Source: Gilliamella sp. App6-5
GTDB taxonomy: Bacteria > Pseudomonadota > Gammaproteobacteria > Enterobacterales > Orbaceae
NCBI RefSeq assembly: GCF_001690525.1
Contig: NZ_LZGT01000030.1
Coordinates: forward strand, 1 to 49,165
DNA length: 49,165 nt
Direction: 5' to 3'
A program made the position numbers and the translations under genes. Of the stretch, positions 1 through 8,735 are shown piece after piece; position 1 is the stretch's first letter; the number at the start of each line of letters is the position of its first letter. A model generated the notes under the pieces. That model made no database searches and was not told the origin of the DNA. It saw nothing but the letters and a program-made list of their open reading frames with translations.

Positions 1-46
1 GTTGTACTGACTTTAACCTCCTTGTATTTCTCTACCGTCGATGGCT

Positions 47-622
47 TTAAGGCTTTTTTCCGTTTAATTCTCTTTCTGCGTTGATGGCTTGATTAAGCGC
101 ATCAATATATTGACTGGGCTCAACAATACGCTGCTCATTACGTGCTTTGCCTTTATTGGCATTTGCTTTTAGGTGAGTACTGTCCGTATATAATACCCGA
201 CCACTTATCAACCCTTTGGCAATGGCCTGCTCAACAATATTATCAAAAATCTGTTGATAGATTTCACTGTCATTAAACCGACGGCGACGATTTTGGCTAA
301 GTGTTGAGGCGTCAATCACTTTTTCGGTTAATCCCATTCCCAGAAACCAGCGGTAAGCTAAATTGACCTGAATTTCCTGAACCAGACGACGTTCACTGGG
401 GATACCGAAAAGATACCCCAATAACATGATTTTAAACAGTCTGACCGGATCTTCTGCCGGACGACCGTTATTAGGGCAATAAAGTGGTGCTACCGCTTCT
501 CGAATAAATTCAAAATCAATGACTTTAGCTATTTTACGAACAAGATGATTTTGGGGGACAAGCGCATCTAGCGAGATTTGCTCTATTTTTTCTGGTGTCG
601 CTGGAGTTGGTTTTTTTAGCAT
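47..622 (-). CDS. IS1182-family transposase, N-terminal frame (stops at slippery site)
   Basis: This is the N-terminal part of a DDE transposase. The first 90 residues look like the DUF772 domain that opens IS1182 and IS5 transposases. The segment TDSTHLKANANKGK near residue 150 carries the first catalytic aspartate and the THxKANANK signature of IS1182 proteins. The frame ends after 191 residues at a TAA at 47-49, far short of the usual 450-500 residues. Immediately before the stop the coding strand reads A AAA AAG in frame, the classic -1 slippery heptamer. In the -1 frame the reading continues ALKPSTVEKYKEVKVSTT to the window edge, which resembles the expected family sequence. The protein may thus be made by programmed frameshifting, or the copy may have lost one A. 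Start ATG at 622; the right-hand copy has the same start. Confidence 0.8.
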   Translation of the reverse strand: MLKKPTPATPEKIEQISLDALVPQNHLVRKIAKVIDFEFIREAVAPLYCPNNGRPAEDPVRLFKIMLLGYLFGIPSERRLVQEIQVNLAYRWFLGMGLTEKVIDASTLSQNRRRRFNDSEIYQQIFDNIVEQAIAKGLISGRVLYTDSTHLKANANKGKARNEQRIVEPSQYIDALNQAINAERELNGKKP

Positions 623-661
623 AGAAGAACTTCTCTTATAATGGACTCCTCTCTATTAGAT

Positions 662-691
662 CAAAGAACTCGCCAAAAAGCGAGTTCTTTG
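662..691. repeat. 12-bp perfect hairpin in the IS leader
   Basis: The arms CAAAGAACTCGC and GCGAGTTCTTTG are perfectly complementary around a 6-base loop. The hairpin sits between the IS end and the transposase start, and the same structure occurs at 49051-49080. In other insertion sequences such leader hairpins block translation from transcripts that enter from outside; that role here is inference. Confidence 0.75.
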
Positions 692-703
692 TCATCAATC
701 TGA

Positions 704-723
704 ACCGACCCTAAAAGGTAGGT
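704..723 (-). terminator. Terminator-like hairpin after clpB, abutted by the IS
   Basis: On the minus strand the arms ACCTACC and GGTCGGT (one mismatch) enclose a 6-base loop, 19 bases past the clpB stop. Only two T residues follow before the IS begins, so the original T-run seems to have been displaced by the insertion. Confidence 0.55.
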
Positions 724-741
724 TTGTCATTTGATGGTTAA

Positions 742-3312
742 TTACTGTTTAGCTTCAATATTATCGCCAACCAGCTCCAAATGAATAGTTTTACCCGGAA
801 CTAATTTGCCAGAAAGTATTTGCTGTGCCAATGGGTTTTCGATCTCTTGTTGGATCGCGCGTTTTAGCGGTCTTGCCCCATAAATTGGGTCGAAGCCGAC
901 TTTAGCAAGTTGTTCCAACGCTGCATCCGAGATATCCAATTGGTAACCACGTTCATCTAAACGTTTTTCAACGTGTGCTAATTGAATTTTTGCAATCGCT
1001 TTGATATTTTCTTGACCAAGTGGATGGAATACCACTGTTTCGTCAATACGATTGATAAATTCTGGTCTAAAGTGTTTAGTCACAACTGTCATCACTAGCG
1101 CTTTCATTTCGTCATAACTTAGCTCAACTTGACCTTGAATTAGATCAGATCCTAAGTTTGATGTCATAATTATGACGGTATTACGAAAATCAACCGTGCG
1201 ACCTTGGCCATCGGTTAAGCGTCCATCATCCAGAACTTGCAGTAAGATATTAAAGACATCTGGATGGGCTTTTTCGACCTCATCAAGTAAAATGACTGAA
1301 TAAGGTCGACGTCTAACGGCTTCAGTTAAGTACCCACCTTCTTCATAACCAACATAACCCGGAGGTGCACCAATTAAGCGAGCAACAGAGTGTTTTTCCA
1401 TAAACTCTGACATATCAATACGCACCATGGCATCCTCGCTATCAAACATAAAGTTAGCCAGTGATTTGCAAAGCTCGGTTTTACCGACCCCTGTTGGTCC
1501 TAAGAATAGGAACGACCCAATTGGTTTGTTTGGATCAGAAAGTCCAGCCCGACTACGACGAATCGCATTGGCAACCGCTAATACCGCTTCATTTTGACCA
1601 ATGACGCGTTTGTGTAAAGCATCTTCCATATGTAATAATTTGTCTTTTTCGCTCTCAAGCATTCTAGAAACAGGAATACCTGTCGCTTTAGATAACACTT
1701 CGGCAATTTCGTCATCGGTCACTTTGTTACGCAATAACTTCATTGTCTTGCCTTCTAACTGGGTTGCTGAAGCAAGTTTCTTTTCGAGCTCTGGTATTTT
1801 GCCGTATTGTAATTCAGACATTTTGCTCAAGTCGCCGGCTCGACGTGCTTGCTCTATTTCAGTCCGCGCTTTTTCCAGTTCAGCTTTGATGCTTTGCGTG
1901 CCCGAAACGGCTGCCTTTTCTGCTTTCCATTCTTCTTCAAGTGATGCATATTCCTTTTCTTTTTCAGAAAGTTCATCGTTTAACATCTCAAGTCGTTTTT
2001 TACTGGCATCGTCAGACTCTTTTTTAAGCGCTTGTTGCTCAAGTTTAAGTTGAATTATGCGCCTTTCAAGTCGATCTAAAGATTCAGGTTTTGAGTCCAT
2101 TTGCATACGAATACTGGATGCTGCTTCGTCAATTAAGTCAATTGCTTTATCAGGTAACATACGATCAGAAATATAACGATGCGATAACGTTGCCGCTGCC
2201 ACAATTGCTGGATCGGTAATTTGTACATGATGATGCAGTTCATAACGTTCTTTTAATCCACGCAAAATGGCAATAGTATCTTCAACTGTTGGCTCGGCAA
2301 CATAGACTTTTTGGAAACGACGTTCTAACGCCGGATCTTTTTCGATATATTGACGATATTCATCAAGTGTTGTTGCGCCCACGCAGTGCAATTCTCCACG
2401 CGCTAATGCAGGTTTTAGCATATTACCGGCATCCATTGCACCATCGATTTTACCAGCACCAACCATGGTATGGATTTCATCGATGAACAATATAATGCGA
2501 CCTTCTTCTTTTGCTAAGCCTTTAAGCACGGCTTTTAACCGTTCTTCAAATTCACCACGATATTTAGCACCCGCAATTAATGCGCCCATATCTAACGATA
2601 AAACGCGTTTATTCCGCAATCCTTCAGGCACTTCGCGGTTAACAATGCGTTGAGCTAAACCTTCCACAATGGCGGTTTTACCGACACCAGGTTCACCAAT
2701 TAATACCGGATTATTTTTAGTACGGCGCTGTAATACCTGAATTGTTCGGCGAATTTCTTCATCACGACCAATAACAGGATCAAGCTTACCTTGTTCTGCT
2801 CGTTGAGTTAAATCAATGGTATATTTTTTAAGAGCACCACGTTGATCTTCTGCATTAGGATCGTTCACGTTATCGCTACCTCTTACTTGATTGACTGCTT
2901 GGCTAAATTTGTCTTTATTAACGCCTGATCTTTTAAGAATATCACTTAAACTACCCTTATCTTCTAAAGCGGCTAATATAAAGAGTTCTGATGAGATATA
3001 GCTATCGCCATTCTTTTGGGATAATTTATCGCAAAGATTTAATACTCGAACAAAATCTTGCGATGGCATAACATCCCCACCAACACCTTGAACTTGGGGT
3101 AATCGATCAATGGCTTGCGTTAATTCTTGTTGCAAAATAGCAACATTTGCACCAGCAGTAGTCAATAATGGTGTTATACTGCTACCTTCTTGATTAAGCA
3201 TGGCTGATAGGACATGCACAGGCTCTATATATTGATTGTCTTTACCCAACGCAATAGACTGTGCACTAGCTAAAGCTTGTTGAAACTTGTTTGTTAATTT
3301 ATCTAACCTCAT
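742..3312 (-). CDS. clpB: ClpB disaggregase (Hsp100 AAA+ ATPase)
   Basis: ClpB is the hexameric cytoplasmic disaggregase that rescues aggregated proteins together with DnaK. The sequence shows the N-terminal Clp repeats, a first AAA+ module with Walker A GEPGVGKT, the long coiled-coil middle domain (about residues 410-520, rich in E, K and R), and a second AAA+ module with GPTGVGKT. The open frame extends upstream to 3420, but the family start [12 protein letters not shown] matches the ATG at 3312, which has AGGAG nine bases before it; the resulting 856 residues fit the usual 857. The gene stands alone. A sigma-32-like promoter lies 70-100 bases upstream and a terminator-like hairpin follows, with an IS inserted right behind it. 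Confidence 0.98.
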   Translation of the reverse strand: MRLDKLTNKFQQALASAQSIALGKDNQYIEPVHVLSAMLNQEGSSITPLLTTAGANVAILQQELTQAIDRLPQVQGVGGDVMPSQDFVRVLNLCDKLSQKNGDSYISSELFILAALEDKGSLSDILKRSGVNKDKFSQAVNQVRGSDNVNDPNAEDQRGALKKYTIDLTQRAEQGKLDPVIGRDEEIRRTIQVLQRRTKNNPVLIGEPGVGKTAIVEGLAQRIVNREVPEGLRNKRVLSLDMGALIAGAKYRGEFEERLKAVLKGLAKEEGRIILFIDEIHTMVGAGKIDGAMDAGNMLKPALARGELHCVGATTLDEYRQYIEKDPALERRFQKVYVAEPTVEDTIAILRGLKERYELHHHVQITDPAIVAAATLSHRYISDRMLPDKAIDLIDEAASSIRMQMDSKPESLDRLERRIIQLKLEQQALKKESDDASKKRLEMLNDELSEKEKEYASLEEEWKAEKAAVSGTQSIKAELEKARTEIEQARRAGDLSKMSELQYGKIPELEKKLASATQLEGKTMKLLRNKVTDDEIAEVLSKATGIPVSRMLESEKDKLLHMEDALHKRVIGQNEAVLAVANAIRRSRAGLSDPNKPIGSFLFLGPTGVGKTELCKSLANFMFDSEDAMVRIDMSEFMEKHSVARLIGAPPGYVGYEEGGYLTEAVRRRPYSVILLDEVEKAHPDVFNILLQVLDDGRLTDGQGRTVDFRNTVIIMTSNLGSDLIQGQVELSYDEMKALVMTVVTKHFRPEFINRIDETVVFHPLGQENIKAIAKIQLAHVEKRLDERGYQLDISDAALEQLAKVGFDPIYGARPLKRAIQQEIENPLAQQILSGKLVPGKTIHLELVGDNIEAKQ

Positions 3313-3380
3313 AGTATTTATCTCCTGAGCAATAGATTTGGATTCAATGCTTAACGCATTCAACCCATTTGCATGTGATC

Positions 3381-3409
3381 TAAATGTGTGTTGCAAGCTA
3401 AATTTCAAG
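3381..3409 (-). promoter_or_regulatory. Candidate sigma-32 heat-shock promoter of clpB
   Basis: On the minus strand CTTGAAA (3409-3403) is followed after 14 bases by CACATTTA (3388-3381). The E. coli sigma-32 consensus is CTTGAAA, 13-15 bases, CCCATNTA, so the -35 is perfect and the -10 differs at one position. Transcription would start about 60 bases before the clpB ATG. Heat control of clpB is established in relatives; its use here is inferred from sequence. Confidence 0.7.
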
Positions 3410-3545
3410 AGCAAATCCACAATATTTTTTATAAAATTTATACAGCAAGATCAGCAAGTATTTAAAGCTTAAATAGTGTCAAAAATAAAGGTTATCACGA
3501 TTCAATCAATTACCACTCAATGTTGTTTTAAATAAAACTTACAAG

Positions 3546-3574
3546 ATGACAAATTAGCTTTTATCTATTATATT
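3546..3574 (+). promoter_or_regulatory. Candidate sigma-70 promoter of queDE
   Basis: ATGACA (3546-3551) and TATATT (3569-3574) are separated by 17 bases. A start near 3581 would give a leader of about 70 bases containing a small hairpin (GTTAG/CTAAC near 3592-3606) and the preQ1 aptamer. Confidence 0.5.
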
Positions 3575-3604
3575 AGCAGCGTCTTTATTTTGTTAGGTTC
3601 GCTA

Positions 3605-3644
3605 ACCGTGGTTCGTAATCCATCCCACGTAAAAAAACTAGGTA
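3605..3644 (+). promoter_or_regulatory. preQ1-I-like riboswitch ahead of queDE
   Basis: P1 is formed by CGTGG (3607-3611) and CCACG (3625-3629). The loop begins TTC, the 3' arm is preceded by ATC, and an A-rich tail AAAAAAACTAGG (3631-3642) follows. This order (GG-TTC, CCC, A-tract, CTA) is that of the small preQ1-I aptamer. The tail's AGG is also the ribosome binding site of queD, eight bases before its ATG, so ligand binding would hide it. P2 pairing is weaker than in the second copy (only CC with GG). Function of the downstream genes supports the call. Confidence 0.75.
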
Positions 3645-3650
3645 TATAAA

Positions 3651-4079
3651 ATGTTCAAAATAGCCAAAGAGTTTCAATTTGATGCTTGTCATATGTTAGA
3701 TGGGCACAATAAAAAGTGCCACAATCTGCACGGTCATACTTATCGTTTATTAGTCGAAATTAGCGGTGATCTTATCGATAATGGTTCGAGTCAAGACATG
3801 GTCATGGATTATGCCGATTTAAAGCTAATAGTTAAACAACATATTGTCGATCCGTTAGATCACGCCTATCTTTACAATAAACATAACCCCAATGAGAGCC
3901 GTATCGCGTCGTTACTACAAGAAATGGATCGTAAAATTTTCGCCTTTCCATGTAGAACCACCGCAGAAGCAATGAGCAAATTTATTTTTGATCGCCTATC
4001 TCAATATTTGCCTGTTTCGATGATCAAATTATGGGAAACGCCAACTTCATATTGTGAATATCACCGGAGCCAAAAATGA
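3651..4079 (+). CDS. queD: 6-carboxy-5,6,7,8-tetrahydropterin synthase QueD
   Basis: QueD converts 7,8-dihydroneopterin triphosphate to 6-carboxytetrahydropterin, the first committed step of queuosine (7-deazaguanine) synthesis. The zinc ligands are His14 and the HGH pair His27/His29, and the catalytic cysteine is Cys23 in KKCHNLHGH. The C-terminal WETPTSYCEY carries the substrate-binding glutamate typical of the 6-pyruvoyl-tetrahydropterin synthase fold. At 142 residues it is a little longer than the E. coli protein (about 120). The stop overlaps the queE start in an ATGA, which suggests translational coupling. The upstream leader carries a preQ1 riboswitch. Confidence 0.95.
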   Translation: MFKIAKEFQFDACHMLDGHNKKCHNLHGHTYRLLVEISGDLIDNGSSQDMVMDYADLKLIVKQHIVDPLDHAYLYNKHNPNESRIASLLQEMDRKIFAFPCRTTAEAMSKFIFDRLSQYLPVSMIKLWETPTSYCEYHRSQK

Positions 4080-4690
4080 TCGAATTTCGTATCGTTGAAA
4101 TCTTCGAATCTTTACAGGGCGAGGGTTATAATACTGGCATGCCTGCTGTTTTTATCCGTTTTGCTGGGTGCAATTTAAATTGTGCTTGGTGTGATACTAA
4201 TTTCCGCCAATTTACCCGATTTACGGTAGATGCTTTAATGACTAAAGTTAGAGAATATAAAAGCAAAAATATCATTATTACCGGTGGCGAACCAACTATG
4301 GTTAAAGCATTACCTGAATTGCTTGTACCATTAAAAAATGCAGGTTATTTTATTGCCATTGAAAGTAATGGTCTTGGTAAAGTTGATCCGCTTATTGATT
4401 ATATAGCACTCAGCCCCAAATTTTGCTATCAATCACATTATCAAAAAATTAAGCAAACAACAGCAAATGAAGTCCGAATTGTTACAGAAAAACATGATGA
4501 TTTTCTTGATTTTTGCCAATATATTGAAAAACAGATTAATGCTAAACGTTATTATCTTTCACCTTGTGAAAAAAATGGCGAAATGAATATGCTTGAGACA
4601 ATTGAGCTTCTTGGAAAAATCAACCAATACCGTATAGATAATAAATGGCTATTAAGTCTGCAAACCCATAAATTTGCCAATATAGAATAA
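4076..4690 (+). CDS. queE: 7-carboxy-7-deazaguanine synthase QueE (radical SAM)
   Basis: QueE turns 6-carboxytetrahydropterin into 7-carboxy-7-deazaguanine using S-adenosylmethionine and a 4Fe-4S cluster. The cluster motif is C-x3-C-x2-C at Cys32, Cys36 and Cys39 (GCNLNCAWCD), the spacing usual for this radical SAM enzyme. TGGEPT near residue 75 is the SAM-binding GGE motif. The protein has 204 residues, close to the family's 200-225. It overlaps queD by four bases, so it shares the preQ1-controlled transcript. QueC and QueF, the next two enzymes, are encoded at 42.8-44.0 kb. Confidence 0.95.
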   Translation: MIEFRIVEIFESLQGEGYNTGMPAVFIRFAGCNLNCAWCDTNFRQFTRFTVDALMTKVREYKSKNIIITGGEPTMVKALPELLVPLKNAGYFIAIESNGLGKVDPLIDYIALSPKFCYQSHYQKIKQTTANEVRIVTEKHDDFLDFCQYIEKQINAKRYYLSPCEKNGEMNMLETIELLGKINQYRIDNKWLLSLQTHKFANIE

Positions 4691-4746
4691 TAGATTAGTA
4701 TCAAATATTAATACTTAAATAACCTTAAAAACCAACAGTTTTTATT

Positions 4747-4786
4747 AATTTTAATCAAATAATTAATCTATTATTTGATTAAAATT
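4747..4786. repeat. 16-bp perfect AT-rich hairpin after queE
   Basis: The arms 4747-4762 and 4771-4786 are perfectly complementary around an 8-base loop. The arms are almost all A/T and no T-run follows on the plus strand, so termination of queDE is possible but not shown. A TTG codon that would extend the next gene upstream lies inside this hairpin. Confidence 0.6.
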
Positions 4787-4831
4787 ATGATTATACTATC
4801 CCCCATACCCCATTTTATAAAATTAAACACC

Positions 4832-5872
4832 ATGCGTTTTTACTATTATTTATTATTAACTGTGTTTTCAACTCCAGCCATAGCTTGGGATATGGTTTGT
4901 GATAATACGTTAACTTGTCGTGTTATAGAATATAGCGATATGTCTGATACAGGATTGATAAAATCATCAATATTATTTGAGCGAAAAGCGGGCGCTAATC
5001 AGCCAGTTGAAATTTATGTTAGAACAAAAAATAGCGAAGAAGATATCGAAATTAAAGACACACAACAATTAGACAATTCATTGGCTCTGTTCATTAATCA
5101 AGAATATTTCGGTGAATTAAAAGAAATACGGAACAATATTTATCAGTTATCACAACATCAAGCCACAAAAGTTATTCAAGCGTTTACAAAAAATGAGAAA
5201 GTTATATTCCGTAACAATAGAAGTCAATCATCCTATACCAATGGCGGATTTTATGATGTCATGTTAACAATGGACAAAAAACAAGGACGGGTTGGTACAA
5301 CTGGCGCAGTTATAGCACATGGTAATAAAAATGAATCAAACGTTTATGCACCAATACCTGTACCAACTATAAAAAAAGGTAAAGTAATTGATCCAGAACA
5401 AAGTCAAGAACTGAATACTAATGAAGTAATTAAAATATTCCCCCAATTCAAAAAACGCTATATACATGAAGCTAAATGTGATGCTTATGATTTAGAAGAT
5501 CCTTATTATGATGAAACACAAGGATATGATAAAAGATTTCGATTAATTAAATTAGATAATAACCACGATTTACTTGAAACTTGGTGTTGGTTTAGCGCAT
5601 ATAACTCAGGTAACGCCTATTGGATAATTTCTAACACAGTTAAACCAAGTAATAAAAATATAAAATTTATAAATAATGAGGGCAATACATACAAAAATGG
5701 AACAATATCCAGTATAGCTAAGCTAAGAGGTGAGGGAGATTGTTTAGAAAAATCTAGTTGGACTTGGAATGGACATAAATTTATGCTTTCCTCTAATATA
5801 AGTACAGGTGAGTGCTTAGGTTTTGACGGTGGGGCTTGGGAATTACCTTCTTTTATTAGCAAAATAAAGTAA
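4832..5872 (+). CDS. DUF1176 domain protein, predicted secreted
   Basis: The function is unknown. The C-terminal third matches the DUF1176 pattern as I know it: WCWFSAYNSGNAYWII, then GEGDCLEKSSWTWNG, then a Cys-x-Gly-x-x-GGAWELP end. An open frame reaches back to a TTG at 4775, but the ATG at 4832 gives a convincing signal peptide (MRFYYYLLLTVFSTPAIA, cleavage before WDM), so I chose it; no clear ribosome binding site supports either. The mature protein should be periplasmic. Several cysteines (two near the N-terminus, four towards the C-terminus) could form disulfides. It lies alone between queE and the convergent pgeF. Confidence 0.75.
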   Translation: MRFYYYLLLTVFSTPAIAWDMVCDNTLTCRVIEYSDMSDTGLIKSSILFERKAGANQPVEIYVRTKNSEEDIEIKDTQQLDNSLALFINQEYFGELKEIRNNIYQLSQHQATKVIQAFTKNEKVIFRNNRSQSSYTNGGFYDVMLTMDKKQGRVGTTGAVIAHGNKNESNVYAPIPVPTIKKGKVIDPEQSQELNTNEVIKIFPQFKKRYIHEAKCDAYDLEDPYYDETQGYDKRFRLIKLDNNHDLLETWCWFSAYNSGNAYWIISNTVKPSNKNIKFINNEGNTYKNGTISSIAKLRGEGDCLEKSSWTWNGHKFMLSSNISTGECLGFDGGAWELPSFISKIK

Positions 5873-6018
5873 TAATTAAGTAATAAAAAGTTTTCAGGGT
5901 TTATAGGCGGTTTAGACATTGTACGCTTTATATATTAGCATTTTACCGCCGATTTTATACTATACTTACTTTATAAACACAGATAAAAATTGACGTTTTT
6001 TAGCTGAAAAACCACTTT

Positions 6019-6789
6019 TTATTCAAACCAGATCATTGATGCCATTCTGCCGGTTTTGTTTTCGCGCCGATAAGAATAAAATTTATCTTGTTCAGTATAA
6101 GTACAATAATCACCCCCAAAAATTTTAGTTACACCCATTGAATTTAATCGCTGTCTAGCGATTAAATAGAGATCAGCAAGATATTTTTGCTCAGTTGGAT
6201 TGACAACTTTAAATGCTTTTTTCGCTTCTGGATCAGCGTCTTCAAACTGCGTTTTTACTTCATGACCAACTTCAAACTTTTTAGCACCAATTGCAGGTCC
6301 CATCCAAGCTAAAATATCAGAACGAGGGCAAGCAAACTTTTTAATTGTCTCTTCTAAAATACCATAACAAAGCCCACGCCATCCAGCATGAGCTGAAGCT
6401 ACCTCATCACCATAACGAGAACAAAATAGCACAGGCATACAATCAGCGGTGAGCACTACACTTACCTGTTTAGCTTGCCACGTATAAGTCGCATCCGCTT
6501 CAATGATTTGTGTTTTGTCTGCTATCCCCGTTGGGGATTGTAATTTAATCGATGAAATATCAAGCACAGTCGTGCTATGAGTTTGATAAAGCCAATAAGG
6601 TTCACTGGGGATCTGTTCTGCTTGGATTAAGCGCCTACGATTCTCTGACACATGTTCTAAGATATCATTAGTTTGGCTACCTATATTTAAACTATCAAAT
6701 GGAGTACAACTTATCCCTCCTGTCCGTGTTGAAGTAAAAGCATGAATATTTTTGGGCGCTGACCAATAAGGATAAATGGATCGGATCAT
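6019..6789 (-). CDS. pgeF: Purine nucleoside phosphorylase/polyphenol oxidase family PgeF (YfiH)
   Basis: This is the YfiH/laccase-domain family, whose members act on purine nucleosides and, in E. coli, edit misincorporated L-serine in peptidoglycan precursors. The metal-site motifs are present: YQTHSTTV near residue 65, LTADCMPVLF near 115 and SAHAGWRG near 135. The start is uncertain: the open frame begins at a TTG (6801) inside rluD, while the ATG at 6789 falls six bases past the rluD stop and gives MIRSIYPYW, aligned with the E. coli N-terminus, so I use 6789. It follows rluD directly, as in E. coli, and is probably co-transcribed with it. Confidence 0.9.
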   Translation of the reverse strand: MIRSIYPYWSAPKNIHAFTSTRTGGISCTPFDSLNIGSQTNDILEHVSENRRRLIQAEQIPSEPYWLYQTHSTTVLDISSIKLQSPTGIADKTQIIEADATYTWQAKQVSVVLTADCMPVLFCSRYGDEVASAHAGWRGLCYGILEETIKKFACPRSDILAWMGPAIGAKKFEVGHEVKTQFEDADPEAKKAFKVVNPTEQKYLADLYLIARQRLNSMGVTKIFGGDYCTYTEQDKFYSYRRENKTGRMASMIWFE

Positions 6790-6794
6790 ATTTG

Positions 6795-7769
6795 TTACCA
6801 ATCCAATTCTTCTTTATGTTGTTCGGTATCTTCTTGCAATGCTTGAATCAGTTTTTGCATATCATCAGGAATAGGCGCATGCCATTCCATTTGTTCCCCT
6901 GTTATAGGGTGATATAAGCGTAACATGGTAGCGTGTAATGCTTGGCGGTCAAAATCGCGCAAGATTTGCATAAACGATTCGCTTGCACCTTTGGGCGGTC
7001 TTGGACGCCCACCATAAAGTGGATCACCAATTAACGGATGGGCAATATGTGCCATATGCACACGAATTTGGTGAGTTCGACCTGTTTCTAAGCGCAAGCG
7101 CAAGCGTGTATGTAGACGGTACTTTTCCATTACTCGATAATGGGTGACCGCAGGTTTCCCCGTTGGAAATACTGCCATATGTGTGCGTTTAGTTGGATGG
7201 CGCGTAATAGGCTGATCAACCGAGCCACCTGCAGTGATAATACCCATAACAACCGCTTCATATTCGCGCGTGATTTCACGCAATTGGAGTGATTCAACTA
7301 AGTGTGTTTGAGCCATAATGGTTTTAGCAACAACCATTAAGCCCGTTGTATCTTTATCTAGACGATGCACAATACCTGCCCGTGGTACTCGAACTATATC
7401 GGGATAATAATTTAATAAGGCATTTAATACTGTACCATCAGGATTACCAGCGCCAGGGTGTACAACTAAATCGCGGGGTTTGTTGATCACTAAAATATCG
7501 TCATCTTCATAAACAATATTGAGTTTTATATCTTCGGGTTGATGATAGGTTTCTTCTTCGATTTCAGCATTAATTATTATTTTTTCGCCACCAAGTACTC
7601 TTTCTTTGGGTTTATTAACGATAACATCGTTGACAGTAACTTTATTATTCACAATCCAATCTTTTATTCTTGAACGCGAATAATCAGGAAAAAGCGCTGA
7701 TAATGCTTGATCTAAACGCATCCCTAGTTGGGTTTGTTCTATTTCAGTTGATAATTTTAACTCGTGCAT
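6795..7769 (-). CDS. rluD: 23S rRNA pseudouridine(1911/1915/1917) synthase RluD
   Basis: RluD makes the three pseudouridines of helix 69 in 23S rRNA, which matter for subunit joining. An S4 RNA-binding domain occupies about residues 15-75. The catalytic motif GIVHRLDKDTTGL places the active aspartate at residue 138. The protein has 324 residues against 326 in E. coli. It is the first gene of a leftward rluD-pgeF pair and is divergent from bamD, 92 bases away, an arrangement conserved in enterobacteria. Confidence 0.96.
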   Translation of the reverse strand: MHELKLSTEIEQTQLGMRLDQALSALFPDYSRSRIKDWIVNNKVTVNDVIVNKPKERVLGGEKIIINAEIEEETYHQPEDIKLNIVYEDDDILVINKPRDLVVHPGAGNPDGTVLNALLNYYPDIVRVPRAGIVHRLDKDTTGLMVVAKTIMAQTHLVESLQLREITREYEAVVMGIITAGGSVDQPITRHPTKRTHMAVFPTGKPAVTHYRVMEKYRLHTRLRLRLETGRTHQIRVHMAHIAHPLIGDPLYGGRPRPPKGASESFMQILRDFDRQALHATMLRLYHPITGEQMEWHAPIPDDMQKLIQALQEDTEQHKEELDW

Positions 7770-7861
7770 GTGTAATTTATCTATTTTAAGCTGTTTTGTT
7801 TTAGAGTATTATATACCAATCATCGCCTTTAATGTTTAATTATATTTGGATTGAAAACTGA

Positions 7862-8656
7862 ATGAAATTGCGTTTACACTCTTTGTTAGCTATCGCTTTA
7901 AGCGGCATGTTAATTGGCTGTACTTCTTCCAAGTCCGATGTTGAAAATGTACCCGAAATTGAACTGCATAACAAAGCGAAATCATATCTCGAGAATGGTA
8001 ATATTAAATCCAGTATCACTGTATTAGAGGCTTTGGACAAGAATTATCCATTTGGCCCCTATTCTCAACAAGTGCAACTTGATTTGATTTATGCTTACTA
8101 TAAATCAGGTGATTTAACGCTAGCTGTTGCGTCAATTGACCGATTTTTAAAACTAAATCCAACACATTCAAACATTGATTGGGTGATTTATATGCGCGGT
8201 ATTTCGAATATGGCGCAAGATGATAATATGATTCAAGGGTGGTTCAACGTTGATCGTTCAGATCGCGATCCTGACTATGCCGCAGCAGCGTTTAAGGATT
8301 TTACTTATTTAGTATCAAGCTTTCCAAACAGTCAATATGCCGCCGATGCGCAAAAACGCCTTGTGTTTTTGAAAAACAGATTGGCTCGCTATCAATTAAA
8401 AATTGCGCAGTTCTATACAAAACGTGGCGCTTATGTCGCAGTGATTAATCGTGTGACGGAGATGCTAGTTACATTTCCAGATACCGATTCAACTAAAGAA
8501 GCTTTGCTTTTAATGCGCAACGCCTATAACGAGTTAGGTCTAGTTGATGAAGCCCAAAAAGTCGATCAACTAATTCAAGCCAACCTTGAAAACATGCCTA
8601 AAGAAGAGCAACGTTCGCTATTATCACGCTTTACCAGCGTTTTTAATGGCGGTTAG
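7862..8656 (+). CDS. bamD: Outer-membrane assembly lipoprotein BamD
   Basis: BamD is the essential lipoprotein of the BAM complex that inserts beta-barrel proteins into the outer membrane. The N-terminus is a lipoprotein signal with lipobox LIGC and acylated Cys20. The rest is helical TPR-type repeats, with SKSDVENVPE leading into AKSYLENGNIKSSITVLEAL and the conserved YAYYKSGD. Length is 264 residues, slightly above the E. coli 245. It is divergent from rluD and followed by a hairpin at 8704-8735. Confidence 0.95.
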   Translation: MKLRLHSLLAIALSGMLIGCTSSKSDVENVPEIELHNKAKSYLENGNIKSSITVLEALDKNYPFGPYSQQVQLDLIYAYYKSGDLTLAVASIDRFLKLNPTHSNIDWVIYMRGISNMAQDDNMIQGWFNVDRSDRDPDYAAAAFKDFTYLVSSFPNSQYAADAQKRLVFLKNRLARYQLKIAQFYTKRGAYVAVINRVTEMLVTFPDTDSTKEALLLMRNAYNELGLVDEAQKVDQLIQANLENMPKEEQRSLLSRFTSVFNGG

Positions 8657-8703
8657 ATTTCCTAAATTGAAGATCCCTTCTTTGGATAATTTTGTTTGGC
8701 TTT

Positions 8704-8735
8704 AATCGCTATTTAATTAAACTTAAATAGCGATT
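8704..8735 (+). terminator. 13-bp hairpin after bamD
   Basis: Arms 8704-8716 and 8723-8735 (AATCGCTATTTAA and its complement) are perfect around a 6-base loop, followed by AATTTGTTTT. It lies 47 bases past the bamD stop. The remaining 225 bases up to leuS are AT-rich and I see no further gene or RNA in them. Confidence 0.6.

Larger units (their letters stand above)
1..702 (-). mobile_element. IS1182-family insertion sequence, partial, leftward
   Basis: The left end of the window lies inside an insertion sequence whose transposase reads leftward. The outer boundary at about 702 is fixed by comparison with the right end of the window: the reverse complement of 577-702 equals 49040-49165 base for base, and similarity stops at 703. 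The stretch 702-623 holds a leader with a 12-bp perfect inverted repeat (662-691) ahead of the transposase start. The other end of the element is outside the window, so terminal repeats and target duplication cannot be checked. The family call rests on the transposase. Confidence 0.85.

Noticed and set aside
4775-4831. TTG start for the DUF1176 protein
   Set aside because: It lies inside a perfect hairpin and would put 19 residues ahead of a good signal peptide; the ATG at 4832 is more sensible.
5617-5919. 100-codon minus-strand frame opposite the DUF1176 gene
   Set aside because: Fully explained as the antisense of a gene with recognisable domain signatures.
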